Shown: piece by piece, positions 35,115 to 43,542 of the stretch
How the letters are laid out: every line of letters starts with the position of its first letter
How positions within the stretch are numbered: position 1 is the stretch's first letter
NCBI RefSeq assembly: GCF_027923705.1
Contig: NZ_AP026442.1
Location: forward strand, 2,418,001-2,482,000
Direction: 5' to 3'
Length of the DNA: 64,000 nucleotides
Source of the DNA: Cellulomonas sp. NTE-D12
GTDB taxonomy: Bacteria > Actinomycetota > Actinomycetes > Actinomycetales > Cellulomonadaceae
Notes under the pieces: model-generated
What the model saw: only the letters and a program-made list of their open reading frames with translations
Told to the model about the DNA's origin: nothing
Databases searched by the model: none
Position numbers and translations under genes: made by a program

Positions 35115-35636
35115 ATGGAGCAGCCCGACGAGGTGGTCGTCCGCCTGGCCGACGTCCACGACGCGTCCGGAATCGCCGAGGTGCACGTCCGGTCGTGGCA
35201 GGAGGCCTACGCCGGCATCGTCCCCGACTCGTACCTGGCGGACCTCGACCCCCACGAGCGCACCCCGGTCTGGGCGGACCTGCTGAGCAGGGGCCCCGCC
35301 GACGAGGTGCGGACCTGGGTCGCCGTGGTCGGCGACCGCATCGTGGGCTTCGCATCGCTCGGGCCCGGCCGCGACGAGGACAGCCTCAGGGCGGACCGCG
35401 AGATCTACTCCATGTACCTGTCCCCCGAGCAGTGGGGCCGCGGGGTCGCGCGGGAGCTGATGCGCACGGTGATCGCGGAGGCCGGCGCCGGCCGGCGCCT
35501 CGTCCTCTGGGTCATGGCGGACAACGAGCGAGCACAGCACTTCTGGCGCCGCCACGGGTTCCAGCCGGACGGCATCGAGAAGTACGAGGACGTCGGCGGT
35601 GCCGAGCTGCTCGAGGTGCGCTACCGCCGAGGCTGA
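35115..35636 (+). CDS. GNAT-family N-acetyltransferase
   Basis: 173 residues. Motif A/B spans YLSPEQWGRGVARELMRTVIAE, with the acetyl-CoA pyrophosphate loop QWGRGVA, and WVMADNERAQHFWRRHGFQPDG is the typical C-terminal GNAT stretch. The early ASGIAEVHVRSWQEAYAGIVPDSYL matches YafP/RimI-like acetyltransferases. The substrate is unknown. The ATG start lies 98 nt after the rpmB terminator. Its stop lies 4 bp from the convergent thiL stop, with no terminator between. Confidence 0.9.
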   Translation: MEQPDEVVVRLADVHDASGIAEVHVRSWQEAYAGIVPDSYLADLDPHERTPVWADLLSRGPADEVRTWVAVVGDRIVGFASLGPGRDEDSLRADREIYSMYLSPEQWGRGVARELMRTVIAEAGAGRRLVLWVMADNERAQHFWRRHGFQPDGIEKYEDVGGAELLEVRYRRG

Positions 35637-35640
35637 CGGG

Positions 35641-36618
35641 TCAGCCGCCGAAGTGGTCCCACCCCGGCGCGACGTCGGGCACGGCCCCGGCGACGAGCAC
35701 CCCGGGACGGCCGCCGTGCGGCACCGGGCGCACGTGACCGACCACCCGGAACGGCTCCGGGAGCACGGCGCCGGGCGGGAACGTCGCGAGCAGACCGTGG
35801 TCCTCGCCGCCACCCAGCACCCAGCTGCGGGCGAGCTTCCCGAGCGCGCCGGCGGCATCGGCCAGGCGGTCCAGGTCGTCTCCGAAGGCGTCCTCCGCGC
35901 GGTCGAGGTCGATCACCACGCCGCTCGCGCGTCCCACCCGACCGGCATCGCGCAGCAGGCCGTCCGACACGTCGATCATGGCGGTGGCGCCGGCGCGAGC
36001 CGCCGCCGGCCCGGCGTCCAGCGGGGACGTCGGGCGCAGGTAGGCCGCCACCAGCTCGTCGTCCAGGTGTCCCCGGCCGGCGAGCAGCAGGTCGAGGCCC
36101 GCCGCCGACCAGCCGCGGACGCCGGCGTGCGCCACCACGTCGCCCGCCCGGGCACCGGACCGGCGCACCGGCGCCGCACCCTCGAGGTCACCGTGCGCCG
36201 TCACGCTGACCACGACGAGCGGACCACCGGACAGGTCGCCGCCCACGACGCCGACCCCGAGCGGACCGCACACCGCGGCGAGCCCCTCGGCGACGCCGAC
36301 CGCCCAGTCGACCGGCAGGTCGCCCGGCATCACGAGCGCGACCACCAGGGCCGTCGGCCGGGCGCCCATCGCGGCGACGTCCGCGAGGTTCTGGACGGCA
36401 GCCCGCCGGCCGACGTCCATCCCCGACGACCACTCCCGACGGAAGTGCTGGTTCTCCACCAGCACGTCGGTGGTGACCACCACCCGGCCGTCCGGGGCGT
36501 TCACCACAGCGGCGTCGTCGCCGGCGGCGACCAGCGTCAGCCGGCCCCGCGGGAGCACCGGGACGATGCGACGGAGCAGCGCCTCCTCGGAGAGGTCACG
36601 GACGAGCAGGTCAGCCAC
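35641..36618 (-). CDS. thiL: Thiamine-monophosphate kinase
   Basis: 325 residues; it phosphorylates thiamine monophosphate to the active pyrophosphate. LVAAGDDAAVVNAPDGRVVVTTD (Mg-binding acids near 34-50), DVGRRAAVQNLADVAAMGA, GVVGGDLSGG, MIDVSDGLLRDAGR and LGGGEDHGLLATF are complete ThiL motifs. The GTG start has TAGCGT 8 nt upstream, which suggests a leaderless transcript. It diverges from the DUF3515 lipoprotein with 29 bp between starts. Confidence 0.95.
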   Translation of the reverse strand: MADLLVRDLSEEALLRRIVPVLPRGRLTLVAAGDDAAVVNAPDGRVVVTTDVLVENQHFRREWSSGMDVGRRAAVQNLADVAAMGARPTALVVALVMPGDLPVDWAVGVAEGLAAVCGPLGVGVVGGDLSGGPLVVVSVTAHGDLEGAAPVRRSGARAGDVVAHAGVRGWSAAGLDLLLAGRGHLDDELVAAYLRPTSPLDAGPAAARAGATAMIDVSDGLLRDAGRVGRASGVVIDLDRAEDAFGDDLDRLADAAGALGKLARSWVLGGGEDHGLLATFPPGAVLPEPFRVVGHVRPVPHGGRPGVLVAGAVPDVAPGWDHFGG

Positions 36619-36626
36619 GGCGGCCC

Positions 36627-36642
36627 ACGCTAGCGCTACGGT
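36627..36642. promoter_or_regulatory. Back-to-back -10 elements for thiL and the DUF3515 lipoprotein
   Basis: Minus strand TAGCGT (36627-36632), 8 nt before the thiL GTG. Plus strand TACGGT (36637-36642), 5 nt before GTG 36648. Spacing fits two leaderless divergent transcripts. No clear -35 boxes. Confidence 0.4.
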
Positions 36643-36647
36643 GGCGT

Positions 36648-37178
36648 GTGCCCCTCCCGATGCCCGCCTGGCGGCGCCGTGCCGTCCTGCGGACCTCCGC
36701 TCTGCTGAGCGCCGCCGTGGCCGCCGGTCCTCTCGCAGGCTGTGCGAGCACCGTGCCCGTCGCCGTGGCGACGCACGCGACGGACCCGGTGTGCGCCGAG
36801 GTCGTGCTCAGCACGCCGGACGTGCTCAGTCCGGGGCTGCACCGGCTCGCGACCTCCGCGCAGGCCACCACGGCCTGGGGGACCGAGCAGGCACCCGTCG
36901 TCCTGCGGTGCGGGGTCGAGCCGCCGGGGCCGACCACCGAGCGGTGCGAGACGATCCAGACACCCAACGGCCCCAGCATCGACTGGCTGGTGATCCCGGC
37001 CGATGCTGCCGCCTCGAGCACGGGCGCGCCGACCGACTGGACGTTCGTCACCTACGGACGCGTGCCGGCGGTCGAGGTGCACGTGCCGGCCGAGGTGGCC
37101 GCACAGCGCTCGACGTCGTTCCTCGACGCGCTGGGGCCGGCGATCGCGCGGACGGCGAAGGAGCGTTCCTGCGTCTGA
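36648..37178 (+). CDS. DUF3515 family lipoprotein
   Basis: 176 residues. A basic start (PAWRRRAVLRTSALLS) and hydrophobic core end in the lipobox PLAGC with Cys32, so it is a lipoprotein on the outer face of the membrane. The mature part has conserved CAEVV..LP and VVLRCGVEPPGPTTERCE, with Cys pairs that may form disulfides, and DWTFVTYGRVPAVEVHVPAEV, typical of DUF3515. The function is unknown; the gene regularly sits between ddl and thiL in Actinobacteria. The start may be GTG 36648 or ATG 36660. Confidence 0.85.
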   Translation: MPLPMPAWRRRAVLRTSALLSAAVAAGPLAGCASTVPVAVATHATDPVCAEVVLSTPDVLSPGLHRLATSAQATTAWGTEQAPVVLRCGVEPPGPTTERCETIQTPNGPSIDWLVIPADAAASSTGAPTDWTFVTYGRVPAVEVHVPAEVAAQRSTSFLDALGPAIARTAKERSCV

Positions 37179-37215
37179 CCGTCCCGACGGGCGACCGCCC
37201 TGGGCGTGGCGGTGC

Positions 37216-38340
37216 TCAGCGCAGGCCGGTGGGCCGTTCGAGCGCGAGGCGCAGGAGCTCGTCGACAAGCGTCGGGTAGTCGGTACCCGTCGCGGCCCAC
37301 ATCCGCGGGTACATCGAGAACGGCGTGAACCCCGGCATCGTGTTGATCTCGTTGACCACCACGTCGCCGTCGGGCGTGACGAACACGTCGACGCGGGCCA
37401 GACCCTCGCAGCCGACGGCGTCGAACGCCTGCACCGCGATCGCCCGGACCCGCTCGATGACGTCCGCGGGCAGGTCGGCCGGGCACTCGAGGCGCACGCT
37501 CGCCTCGTCGAGGTACTTGGCCTCGAAGTCGTAGAAGGCGTGCCGGTGATCGGTGACGACGATCTCCCCCGGGAGCGACGCCCGTGCCGGCCGGCCGTCC
37601 ACGCCGCCCAGCACGCCGCACTCGATCTCGCGCCCGACGATCGCCGCCTCGACGACGACCTTGGGGTCGTGCTCTGCCGCCGCGCGGATCGCCGTCTCCA
37701 GGTCCGCCCAGTCGTCCACGCGGCTGATGCCGAGGCTGGACCCGGCTCGCGCGGGCTTGACGAACACCGGCAGGCCGAGCTCCTGCACGCGCGCGACCAC
37801 ACCCGCGGGGTCCCGGTCCAGCTCGCCGGGACGCACCACGCGGTACGGCCCGACAGCCAGCCCCTGACCGGCGAAGACCAGCTTCATCATCTGCTTGTCC
37901 ATGCCGACCGCGGAGGCGAGCACGCCGGCCCCGACGTACCGGACGTCGGCCAGCTCGAGCATCCCCTGCAGCGTGCCGTCCTCACCGAACGGGCCGTGCA
38001 GCAGCGGGAACACGACGTCCACGGTGCCCAGCGCCTCGGCGACCCCTCCGCGCAGCACCTGCAGCTCGCGGTCGTCGACCGCCTGCGGCAGCAGCACGCG
38101 CGCCGGGGCGTCCGTCACCTCCGGCAGCCTGCCGCCGGTGATGGCCCAGCGGTCCGGGTCGTCGTCCACCAGCACCCACCGACCGTCACGGGTGATGCCG
38201 ACGGCGAGCACGTCGTAGCGGTCGCGGTCGATCGCGCGGAGCACTCCCCCTGCGGTGACGCAGCTGATGGGGTGCTCGCCGGACCGGCCGCCGAACAGCA
38301 CCATGACCCTGGGGCGGCGCGGGGCGGGAGTGTCGGACAT
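37216..38340 (-). CDS. ddl: D-alanine--D-alanine ligase
   Basis: 374 residues; it joins two D-Ala for peptidoglycan precursors. VMVLFGGRSGEHPISCVTAGGV is the N-terminal substrate loop and LHGPFGEDGTLQGMLELADV is the family signature. The ATP-grasp core ends in RVDVFVTPDGDVVVNEINTMPG with Mg ligands, and KPARAGSSLGISRV is present. The ATG has TAGGGT 7 nt upstream, so the transcript is probably leaderless. It converges with the DUF3515 gene. Confidence 0.96.
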   Translation of the reverse strand: MSDTPAPRRPRVMVLFGGRSGEHPISCVTAGGVLRAIDRDRYDVLAVGITRDGRWVLVDDDPDRWAITGGRLPEVTDAPARVLLPQAVDDRELQVLRGGVAEALGTVDVVFPLLHGPFGEDGTLQGMLELADVRYVGAGVLASAVGMDKQMMKLVFAGQGLAVGPYRVVRPGELDRDPAGVVARVQELGLPVFVKPARAGSSLGISRVDDWADLETAIRAAAEHDPKVVVEAAIVGREIECGVLGGVDGRPARASLPGEIVVTDHRHAFYDFEAKYLDEASVRLECPADLPADVIERVRAIAVQAFDAVGCEGLARVDVFVTPDGDVVVNEINTMPGFTPFSMYPRMWAATGTDYPTLVDELLRLALERPTGLR

Positions 38341-38347
38341 CGCGCCG

Positions 38348-38374
38348 ACCCTACCCCGAGCAGCGGGCTAACCT
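38348..38374. promoter_or_regulatory. Back-to-back leaderless -10 elements for ddl and the PLP enzyme
   Basis: Minus TAGGGT (38348-38353) is 7 nt before the ddl ATG. Plus TAACCT (38369-38374) is 6 nt before GTG 38381. Both start codons would be at or next to the transcription start. Confidence 0.5.
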
Positions 38375-38380
38375 GCGCGG

Positions 38381-39538
38381 GTGAACGACACGTCGGAGCA
38401 CCCGATCGGCCTGTCCCCCGCCACGCTGGCAGTCACCGCAGGCAGGCCGCCACGGGCGCAGGGCGCTCCGGTGAACCCCCCGATCGTGCTCTCCTCGACG
38501 TACGTGTCCCAGGGCGTGCCGGGCCCGGGCGAGCTCGTGTACACGCGCAGCGGCACCGAGACGTGGCGCCCGTTCGAGGAGGCGCTCGGACAGCTCGAGG
38601 GGTCCGCCCGTCCCGCCCTGCTGTTCGGCTCCGGCATGGCGGCGGTGGCAGCGGCGCTCTCGCTGGTGCCCACCGGCGGCACGGTCGTCGTGCCGCGGCA
38701 CGCCTACCAGGTCAGCCTGGGCCTGCTCGACGAGCTCGAGGCACGAGGAGCCCTCACCGTGACGCGGGTCGACATCGCCGACACCGACGCGGTGGTCGGA
38801 GCCCTCACCGGGGCGGCGATGCTCTGGGTGGAGACGCCGACCAACCCGATGCTCGAGGTCGCCGACCTGCCGGCGCTCGTGGCGGCGGCGCACGGCGTCG
38901 GCGCTCTCGTGGCGGTCGACAACACGTTCGCGACCCCGCTCGGTCAGCGGCCCCTGACGCTCGGCGCCGACGTCGTCGTGCACTCGGTGACCAAGTACCT
39001 CGCGGGCCACAGCGACGTCGTCCTGGGCGCAGCGCTGGCGGACGACGAGACCCTCCATGCTCGCCTCCTGGCGCACCGGACGGTCCACGGCGCCATCGCG
39101 GGGCCCTTCGAGGCGTGGCTGGCGCTCCGCGGGCTGCGCACGCTGGCCCTGCGGGTCGAGCGGTCACAGGCCACGTCCGCCGAGCTCGCGCGCCGCCTGG
39201 CGGACCACCCCGGCGTCGCCGAGGTGCGGCACCCGAGCCTGCCGGGTGACCCGGGGCACCGGCGCGCCGCACGCCTGATGGAAGGCTTCGGCTCGATCCT
39301 CTGCGTCCGGCCCACGGGCGGACCGGCCGTCGCGGACGCGGTGGTCGGCGCCGTCCGGCTGTGGGTCCCCGCGACCAGCCTGGGCGGGGTGGAGTCGTCG
39401 CTCGAGCGCCGTCGGCGATACAGCACCGAGTCACCCACCGTCCCGGACGACCTGCTCCGGCTCTCCGTCGGCATCGAGGACGTGGAGGACCTCTGGTCCG
39501 ACCTCGACGCGGCGCTGAGGGTCGCGACGCACCGCTAG
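38381..39538 (+). CDS. Cys/Met metabolism PLP-dependent enzyme (cystathionine gamma-synthase/lyase family)
   Basis: 385 residues. NPPIVLSSTYVSQGVPGPGELVYTRSGTETWRPFEEALGQLEG is the typical N-terminal region, and SGMAAVAAALSLVPTGGTVVV forms the PLP phosphate site. MLWVETPTNPMLEVADL and the PLP lysine Lys205 in HSVTKYLAGHSDVVLG follow. The family covers cystathionine gamma-synthase, gamma- and beta-lyases; motifs do not settle which. There are no sulfur-metabolism neighbours. Its TAG stop directly abuts the gpsA stop on the other strand. Confidence 0.92.
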   Translation: MNDTSEHPIGLSPATLAVTAGRPPRAQGAPVNPPIVLSSTYVSQGVPGPGELVYTRSGTETWRPFEEALGQLEGSARPALLFGSGMAAVAAALSLVPTGGTVVVPRHAYQVSLGLLDELEARGALTVTRVDIADTDAVVGALTGAAMLWVETPTNPMLEVADLPALVAAAHGVGALVAVDNTFATPLGQRPLTLGADVVVHSVTKYLAGHSDVVLGAALADDETLHARLLAHRTVHGAIAGPFEAWLALRGLRTLALRVERSQATSAELARRLADHPGVAEVRHPSLPGDPGHRRAARLMEGFGSILCVRPTGGPAVADAVVGAVRLWVPATSLGGVESSLERRRRYSTESPTVPDDLLRLSVGIEDVEDLWSDLDAALRVATHR

Positions 39539-40582
39539 CTAGATGCCCTCGGCCTTCGTCGGCCGACCCAGCAGCAGCGGGGCGAGCTCGTCCACCGGCA
39601 GGTCCTCGTAGAGGACGCGCACCACGGCCTCCGTGATGGGCATCTCGACGCCGCGGGAGCGGGCGAGGTCCAGCACGGGTCGGCACGTCTTGACGCCTTC
39701 GGCGGTGCCGCCCGTCGCCGTGATCGCCTCCGCCAGCGACATCCCCGCGCCGAGGTGCACACCGAGGCGGTGGTTGCGGGAGTCGGGCGACGCGCACGTC
39801 GCCATCAGGTCACCCATGCCGGCCAGACCGCCGAACGTGTCGGCATCGGCGCCCAGGGCCAGACCGAGCCGGGTGATCTCCACCAGGCCCCGCGTGATCA
39901 CCGTGGCCATCGTGTTGAACCCGAGGCCGCGGCCCTGCGAGATGCCCACCGCGATCGCGATGACGTTCTTCACGGCACCGCACAGCTCGACGCCGACCAC
40001 GTCGGGGTTGGTGTAGGGCCGGAAGTACGACGACCGCACGGAGCGCGCGACGAAGGCGGCGGTGTCCGGGTCCGTGCTGGCGACGACCGTGGCCGTCGGC
40101 TGCCGCTGGGCGATCTCGTGCGCGAGGTTCGGTCCGGAGATGACCGCGACCCGCCCCGCCGGCACGTCGAGCGCCTCGGCGACCACCTGGCTCATCCGCC
40201 GGTCGGAGGACAGCTCGACGCCCTTCATCAGGGACACGACGACGGTGTCCGGACCGATGGCCGACCGGAGGGGTTCGAGCAGCGCCCGCGCACCCTGCGA
40301 CGGCACGGCGACGGCGACCAGGTCGGCTCCCCGTACCGCCTCGACGACATCGGCCTCGGCGGTGACGGTCGGTGGCAGCGCCACCCCGGGCAGGTAGGCC
40401 TCGTTGCGGTGCTCGTCGCGGATCTGCCGGCACACCTGCGGGTCGCGGCCCCAGACGGTCACGTCACAGCCGGCGTCGGCCAGCACCATCGCGAACGTGG
40501 TGCCCCAGCTGCCCGCCCCCAGCACGGCTGCGCGGGTGGCCGTGCCCGACGGGCGCGCGCCCGAGGTCGCGTCGTCCGTCAC
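39539..40582 (-). CDS. gpsA: Glycerol-3-phosphate dehydrogenase [NAD(P)+]
   Basis: 347 residues; it makes sn-glycerol-3-phosphate for membrane lipids from dihydroxyacetone phosphate. The Rossmann motif VLGAGSWGTTFAM is at 20-32. The catalytic Lys is in ELCGAVKNVIAIAVGI near 212, and ISGPNLAHEIA and GLAGMGDLMATC are conserved. GTG 40582 overlaps the plsC stop (GTGA), so the two phospholipid-precursor steps are coupled. The 20-residue polar N-terminus precedes the Rossmann fold. Confidence 0.96.
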   Translation of the reverse strand: MTDDATSGARPSGTATRAAVLGAGSWGTTFAMVLADAGCDVTVWGRDPQVCRQIRDEHRNEAYLPGVALPPTVTAEADVVEAVRGADLVAVAVPSQGARALLEPLRSAIGPDTVVVSLMKGVELSSDRRMSQVVAEALDVPAGRVAVISGPNLAHEIAQRQPTATVVASTDPDTAAFVARSVRSSYFRPYTNPDVVGVELCGAVKNVIAIAVGISQGRGLGFNTMATVITRGLVEITRLGLALGADADTFGGLAGMGDLMATCASPDSRNHRLGVHLGAGMSLAEAITATGGTAEGVKTCRPVLDLARSRGVEMPITEAVVRVLYEDLPVDELAPLLLGRPTKAEGI

Positions 40583-41322
40583 GACGCCGACGGAGTGCTG
40601 GTCGCCCCGCCACGACCACCCGGAGGCGGCACGAACCGCACGGCGGGGGCCTGCTCGCCGCGGATGCCCTCGAGCAGCCGCGTGATCGCCTCCATCACAC
40701 GCTCCGTCGCCTCGCGCAGCGTCGCGGAGTCCATCGGTCGGTCGTACAGGTCGTCGAGCACCACGGGGGGCCCGGCGAGAACCTCGACGTGCGCCCGGGG
40801 GAACAGGTGCGGCACCTTGCCGTAGCGCGCGAGCAGGTGGTGCGCCCCCCACTGGGCGACCGGGATCACCGGGGCCCGGGTGGTCAGCGCGAGACGGGCC
40901 ACACCGGTCTTGCCCTGCATCGGCCACATGTCCGGCTCGCGCGTCAGCGTCCCCTCGGGGAACACGACCACGCACTCACCGTCCCGGACGGCCTGGGCGC
41001 CCGCGTCCAACGACTGACCCGCGGCGCTGCTGTTGCGCTGCACCGGGATCTGGCCGGTCCCGCGCAGCGCGGCGCCGATCACGGGTGCCGTGAACAGGGA
41101 CGCCTTCGCCAGGATCCGCGGCACCACCCCGTTGTCCCAGAGGAAGTGCGCCAGGGTCAGCGGGTCGGCCTGCGTGACGTGGTTCGCCGCGACGATGAAC
41201 CCGCCCTCCCTGGGCAGGTTCTCCACCCCCTGCCAGTCCCGCCGCGTCGTGGCGAAGAGGACGGGGCGCACGACGGCGGCCACACGGCGGTAGGCGCGGT
41301 TCGCTCGCGCGGGGGTCGGCAC
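40579..41322 (-). CDS. plsC: 1-acyl-sn-glycerol-3-phosphate acyltransferase (PlsC-like)
   Basis: 247 residues. The acyltransferase motif NHVTQAD (His48, Asp53 of Hx4D) is followed by FPEGTLTREP near 119-128 and RLALTTRAPVIPVAQWG. It acylates lysophosphatidate at the membrane. A Gly/Pro-rich tail ends the protein. The chosen GTG start has TAGCAT 7 nt upstream (leaderless). It lies 22 bp downstream of murA and overlaps gpsA; murA-plsC-gpsA is a conserved actinobacterial order. Confidence 0.93.
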   Translation of the reverse strand: MPTPARANRAYRRVAAVVRPVLFATTRRDWQGVENLPREGGFIVAANHVTQADPLTLAHFLWDNGVVPRILAKASLFTAPVIGAALRGTGQIPVQRNSSAAGQSLDAGAQAVRDGECVVVFPEGTLTREPDMWPMQGKTGVARLALTTRAPVIPVAQWGAHHLLARYGKVPHLFPRAHVEVLAGPPVVLDDLYDRPMDSATLREATERVMEAITRLLEGIRGEQAPAVRFVPPPGGRGGATSTPSAS

Positions 41323-41329
41323 GGCGACG

Positions 41330-41335
41330 ATGCTA
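41330..41335 (-). promoter_or_regulatory. Leaderless -10 element of plsC-gpsA
   Basis: TAGCAT on the minus strand, 7 nt before GTG 41322, inside the murA-plsC gap. Confidence 0.4.
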
Positions 41336-41344
41336 GCCGCAGCG

Positions 41345-42688
41345 TCAGCGCGGCTCCTCCCGGCTGAACTGCGCACCCAGCGCCTCGAGCTTGTCGGTGA
41401 ACCGCTCGTACCCACGGTCGATCAGGCTGATGCCCCGCACGGCCGACGTGCCCTTGGCGGTCAGCGCCGCGATCAGGTGGCTGAACCCGCCGCGCAGGTC
41501 GGGCACCTCGATGTCCGCGGCCGACAGGGGGGTCGGTCCGGAGATCACGGCGGAGTGGTAGAAGTTCCGCTGCCCGAACCGGCACGGCCGGCTGCCGAGG
41601 CACTCCTTGTACACCTGGATGGTCGCGCCCATCCCGACGAGCGCGTCCACGAACCCGAAGCGGTTCTCGTACACCGTCTCGTGCACGATCGACAGGCCCT
41701 TGGCCTGGGTCAGCGCCACGACCAGCGGCTGCTGCCAGTCCGTCATGAACCCGGGGTGGACGTCGGTCTCGAGCTGGATCGAGTTGAGGTCGCCGCCCGG
41801 GTGGAAGAACCGGATGCCGTCCTCCTCGACGGCGAACTCGCCGCCGACCTTGCGGAACGTGTTGAGGAAGGTGGTCATCTCCGGCTGCGTGGCGCCACGG
41901 ACGAACACGTCGCCCCCGGTCGCCAGCGCCGCCGAGGCCCACGAGGCCGCCTCGATCCGGTCCGCCAGCGCGGTGTGGCTGAAGCCGACGAGCCGCTCGA
42001 CGCCCTCGATCCGGATCACCCGGTCGGTGTCGACGGAGATGATCGCGCCCATCTTCTGCAGGACGTTGATCAGGTCCATGATCTCGGGCTCGATCGCCGC
42101 GTTCGCCAGCTCGGTGATGCCCTCGGCGCGCACGGCCGTCAGCAGCAGCTGCTCGGTGGCGCCCACGCTGGGGTACGGCAGCGCGATCTTGGTGCCCTGG
42201 AGCCGCTGCGGGGCGACGATGTGGATGCCGTTGGGCCGCTTGTCCACCACCGCGCCGAACTGCCGAAGGATGTCGAGGTGGTAGTTGATCGGACGGTCGC
42301 CGATGCGGCAGCCGCCCAGGTCCGGGATGAACGCCTCACCGAGGCGGTGCAGCAACGGGCCGCAGAACAGGATCGGGATCCGGCTGGACCCGGCGTGCGC
42401 ATCGATGTCCGCGACGTGCGCGGACTCCACGTCGGTCGGGTCGATGCGGACCGTGCCGGCATCGGCGTCGACGTCCACCCGGGCGCCGTGCAGGTCGAGG
42501 AGCCCCGTCACCACCTGCACGTCCCGGATCTCGGGGACGTTGCGCAGGACGCTGGGCGTCTCGCCCAGCAGGGCGGCGACCATCGCCTTGGACACGAAGT
42601 TCTTGGCGCCGCGGACGGTGATCTCACCGTTCAGCGGGTTGCCACCGTCGACGTACAGCAGGTCGGCCATCGCACCATCGTCTCTCAT
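41345..42688 (-). CDS. murA: UDP-N-acetylglucosamine 1-carboxyvinyltransferase
   Basis: 447 residues; the first committed step of peptidoglycan synthesis. GEITVRGAKNFVSKAMVAALL holds the conserved Lys-Asn (29-30). The phosphoenolpyruvate-reactive Cys is Cys127 in PDLGGCRIGDRP, so the classical fosfomycin-target Cys is kept, unlike in M. tuberculosis, where it is Asp. DVHPGFMTDWQQPLVV and FENRFG-like YENRFGFVDAL follow. The start may be ATG 42688 or 42670; no strong SD decides it. It precedes plsC. Confidence 0.95.
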   Translation of the reverse strand: MRDDGAMADLLYVDGGNPLNGEITVRGAKNFVSKAMVAALLGETPSVLRNVPEIRDVQVVTGLLDLHGARVDVDADAGTVRIDPTDVESAHVADIDAHAGSSRIPILFCGPLLHRLGEAFIPDLGGCRIGDRPINYHLDILRQFGAVVDKRPNGIHIVAPQRLQGTKIALPYPSVGATEQLLLTAVRAEGITELANAAIEPEIMDLINVLQKMGAIISVDTDRVIRIEGVERLVGFSHTALADRIEAASWASAALATGGDVFVRGATQPEMTTFLNTFRKVGGEFAVEEDGIRFFHPGGDLNSIQLETDVHPGFMTDWQQPLVVALTQAKGLSIVHETVYENRFGFVDALVGMGATIQVYKECLGSRPCRFGQRNFYHSAVISGPTPLSAADIEVPDLRGGFSHLIAALTAKGTSAVRGISLIDRGYERFTDKLEALGAQFSREEPR

Positions 42689-42751
42689 GGGTTCACGAGC
42701 CCCGGACCGCGGTCCCGGGTGCGGCGAGGATCCCACCCGAAACCCTCACAA

Positions 42752-42776
42752 GCCACCCGGGAGGTCCTCCGGTGGC
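42752..42776 (-). terminator. Candidate terminator of the HU gene
   Basis: GCCACC and GGTGGC arms flank an inner GGA/TCC pairing. It starts about 50 nt after the HU stop, before murA. No U tract. Confidence 0.45.
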
Positions 42777-42827
42777 ACACAGGGAGCCGTGCGCCGTTCC
42801 GTCCTGGTCACGAACGCGGTGCGTGCC

Positions 42828-43433
42828 TCAGTGCTTCCCCTTGGACGACTTCTTCGCCCCGCGTGCCTTCGCCGAACCGGACGACGCCTTCGTCGTCGCG
42901 AGCTTCTTGCCCTTCTTCCCCTTCGCGGGCTTCGCGCTGTCGGCGTGCTTGGAGCCCGTGGGCTTGCCCTTGGACGTGGACTTGCGCTGCGACTTCGGCT
43001 CGACCTTCTGCCAGCCGGTCGACGCCGTGCCCGACGTCCCGACCGAGGCCGCCTCGTCCGTCGCTCGCGGCAGCGGTTCGGCGTCGGTGGGGACCGCCGC
43101 CGGTGCAGCCGGGTGAGCCGCCGCGGGGAGCCGTCCCGCCGGCGCGGCGCCGGCGTCCCCGCTGACCAACGCCTCGCGCAGCTGGACGCCCGGCCGGAAG
43201 CGGGCCACGGTCGTCGCGGCCACCTCGACCGCCGCCCCGGTCCGCGGGTTCCGGGCGGTGCGCGCGGACCGAGCGACCGGCTCGAACGTCCCGAAGCCCG
43301 TCAGGGCGACGCGTTCGCCCGCGACGAGCGCCGCCGTGATCTCGTGCAGCACCGCGTCGACCGCGTGCGCCGCCTGCGCGTGGCTCGCTCCGTCGCGTGC
43401 CAGACGTGTCGCGAGCTCGGACCTGCTGACCAT
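42828..43433 (-). CDS. HU-family nucleoid protein with long basic C-terminal tail (HupB-like)
   Basis: 201 residues. Residues 1-90 are an HU domain (MVSRSELATRLARDG, VALTGFGTFEPVARSARTARNPRTG, VARFRPG). Residues 90-200 first run Ala/Pro-rich, then turn Lys/Ala/Ser-rich (KPAKGKKGKKLATTKASSG; KKSSKGKH). Histone-H1-like tails of this kind are known in actinobacterial HupB, which compacts DNA. The SD GAGGAGG stands 6 nt before the ATG. It lies between murA and leuD; no regulation is apparent beyond a candidate downstream hairpin. Confidence 0.94.
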   Translation of the reverse strand: MVSRSELATRLARDGASHAQAAHAVDAVLHEITAALVAGERVALTGFGTFEPVARSARTARNPRTGAAVEVAATTVARFRPGVQLREALVSGDAGAAPAGRLPAAAHPAAPAAVPTDAEPLPRATDEAASVGTSGTASTGWQKVEPKSQRKSTSKGKPTGSKHADSAKPAKGKKGKKLATTKASSGSAKARGAKKSSKGKH

Positions 43434-43499
43434 CGGATCCTCCTCGGTGTCGGACGTGCTCCCACGCTAGGTGGTGCACGCCGCGCCCGAGGCCGGCAC

Positions 43500-43533
43500 G
43501 CGGGACCAGATCGCGAACGACGTCTGGTCCCGC
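43500..43533 (-). terminator. Terminator of leuCD
   Basis: A perfect 11-bp stem (GCGGGACCAGA/TCTGGTCCCGC) with a 12-nt loop lies 10 nt after the leuD stop and before the HU gene. Confidence 0.7.
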
Positions 43534-43542
43534 ACCGAGCGT

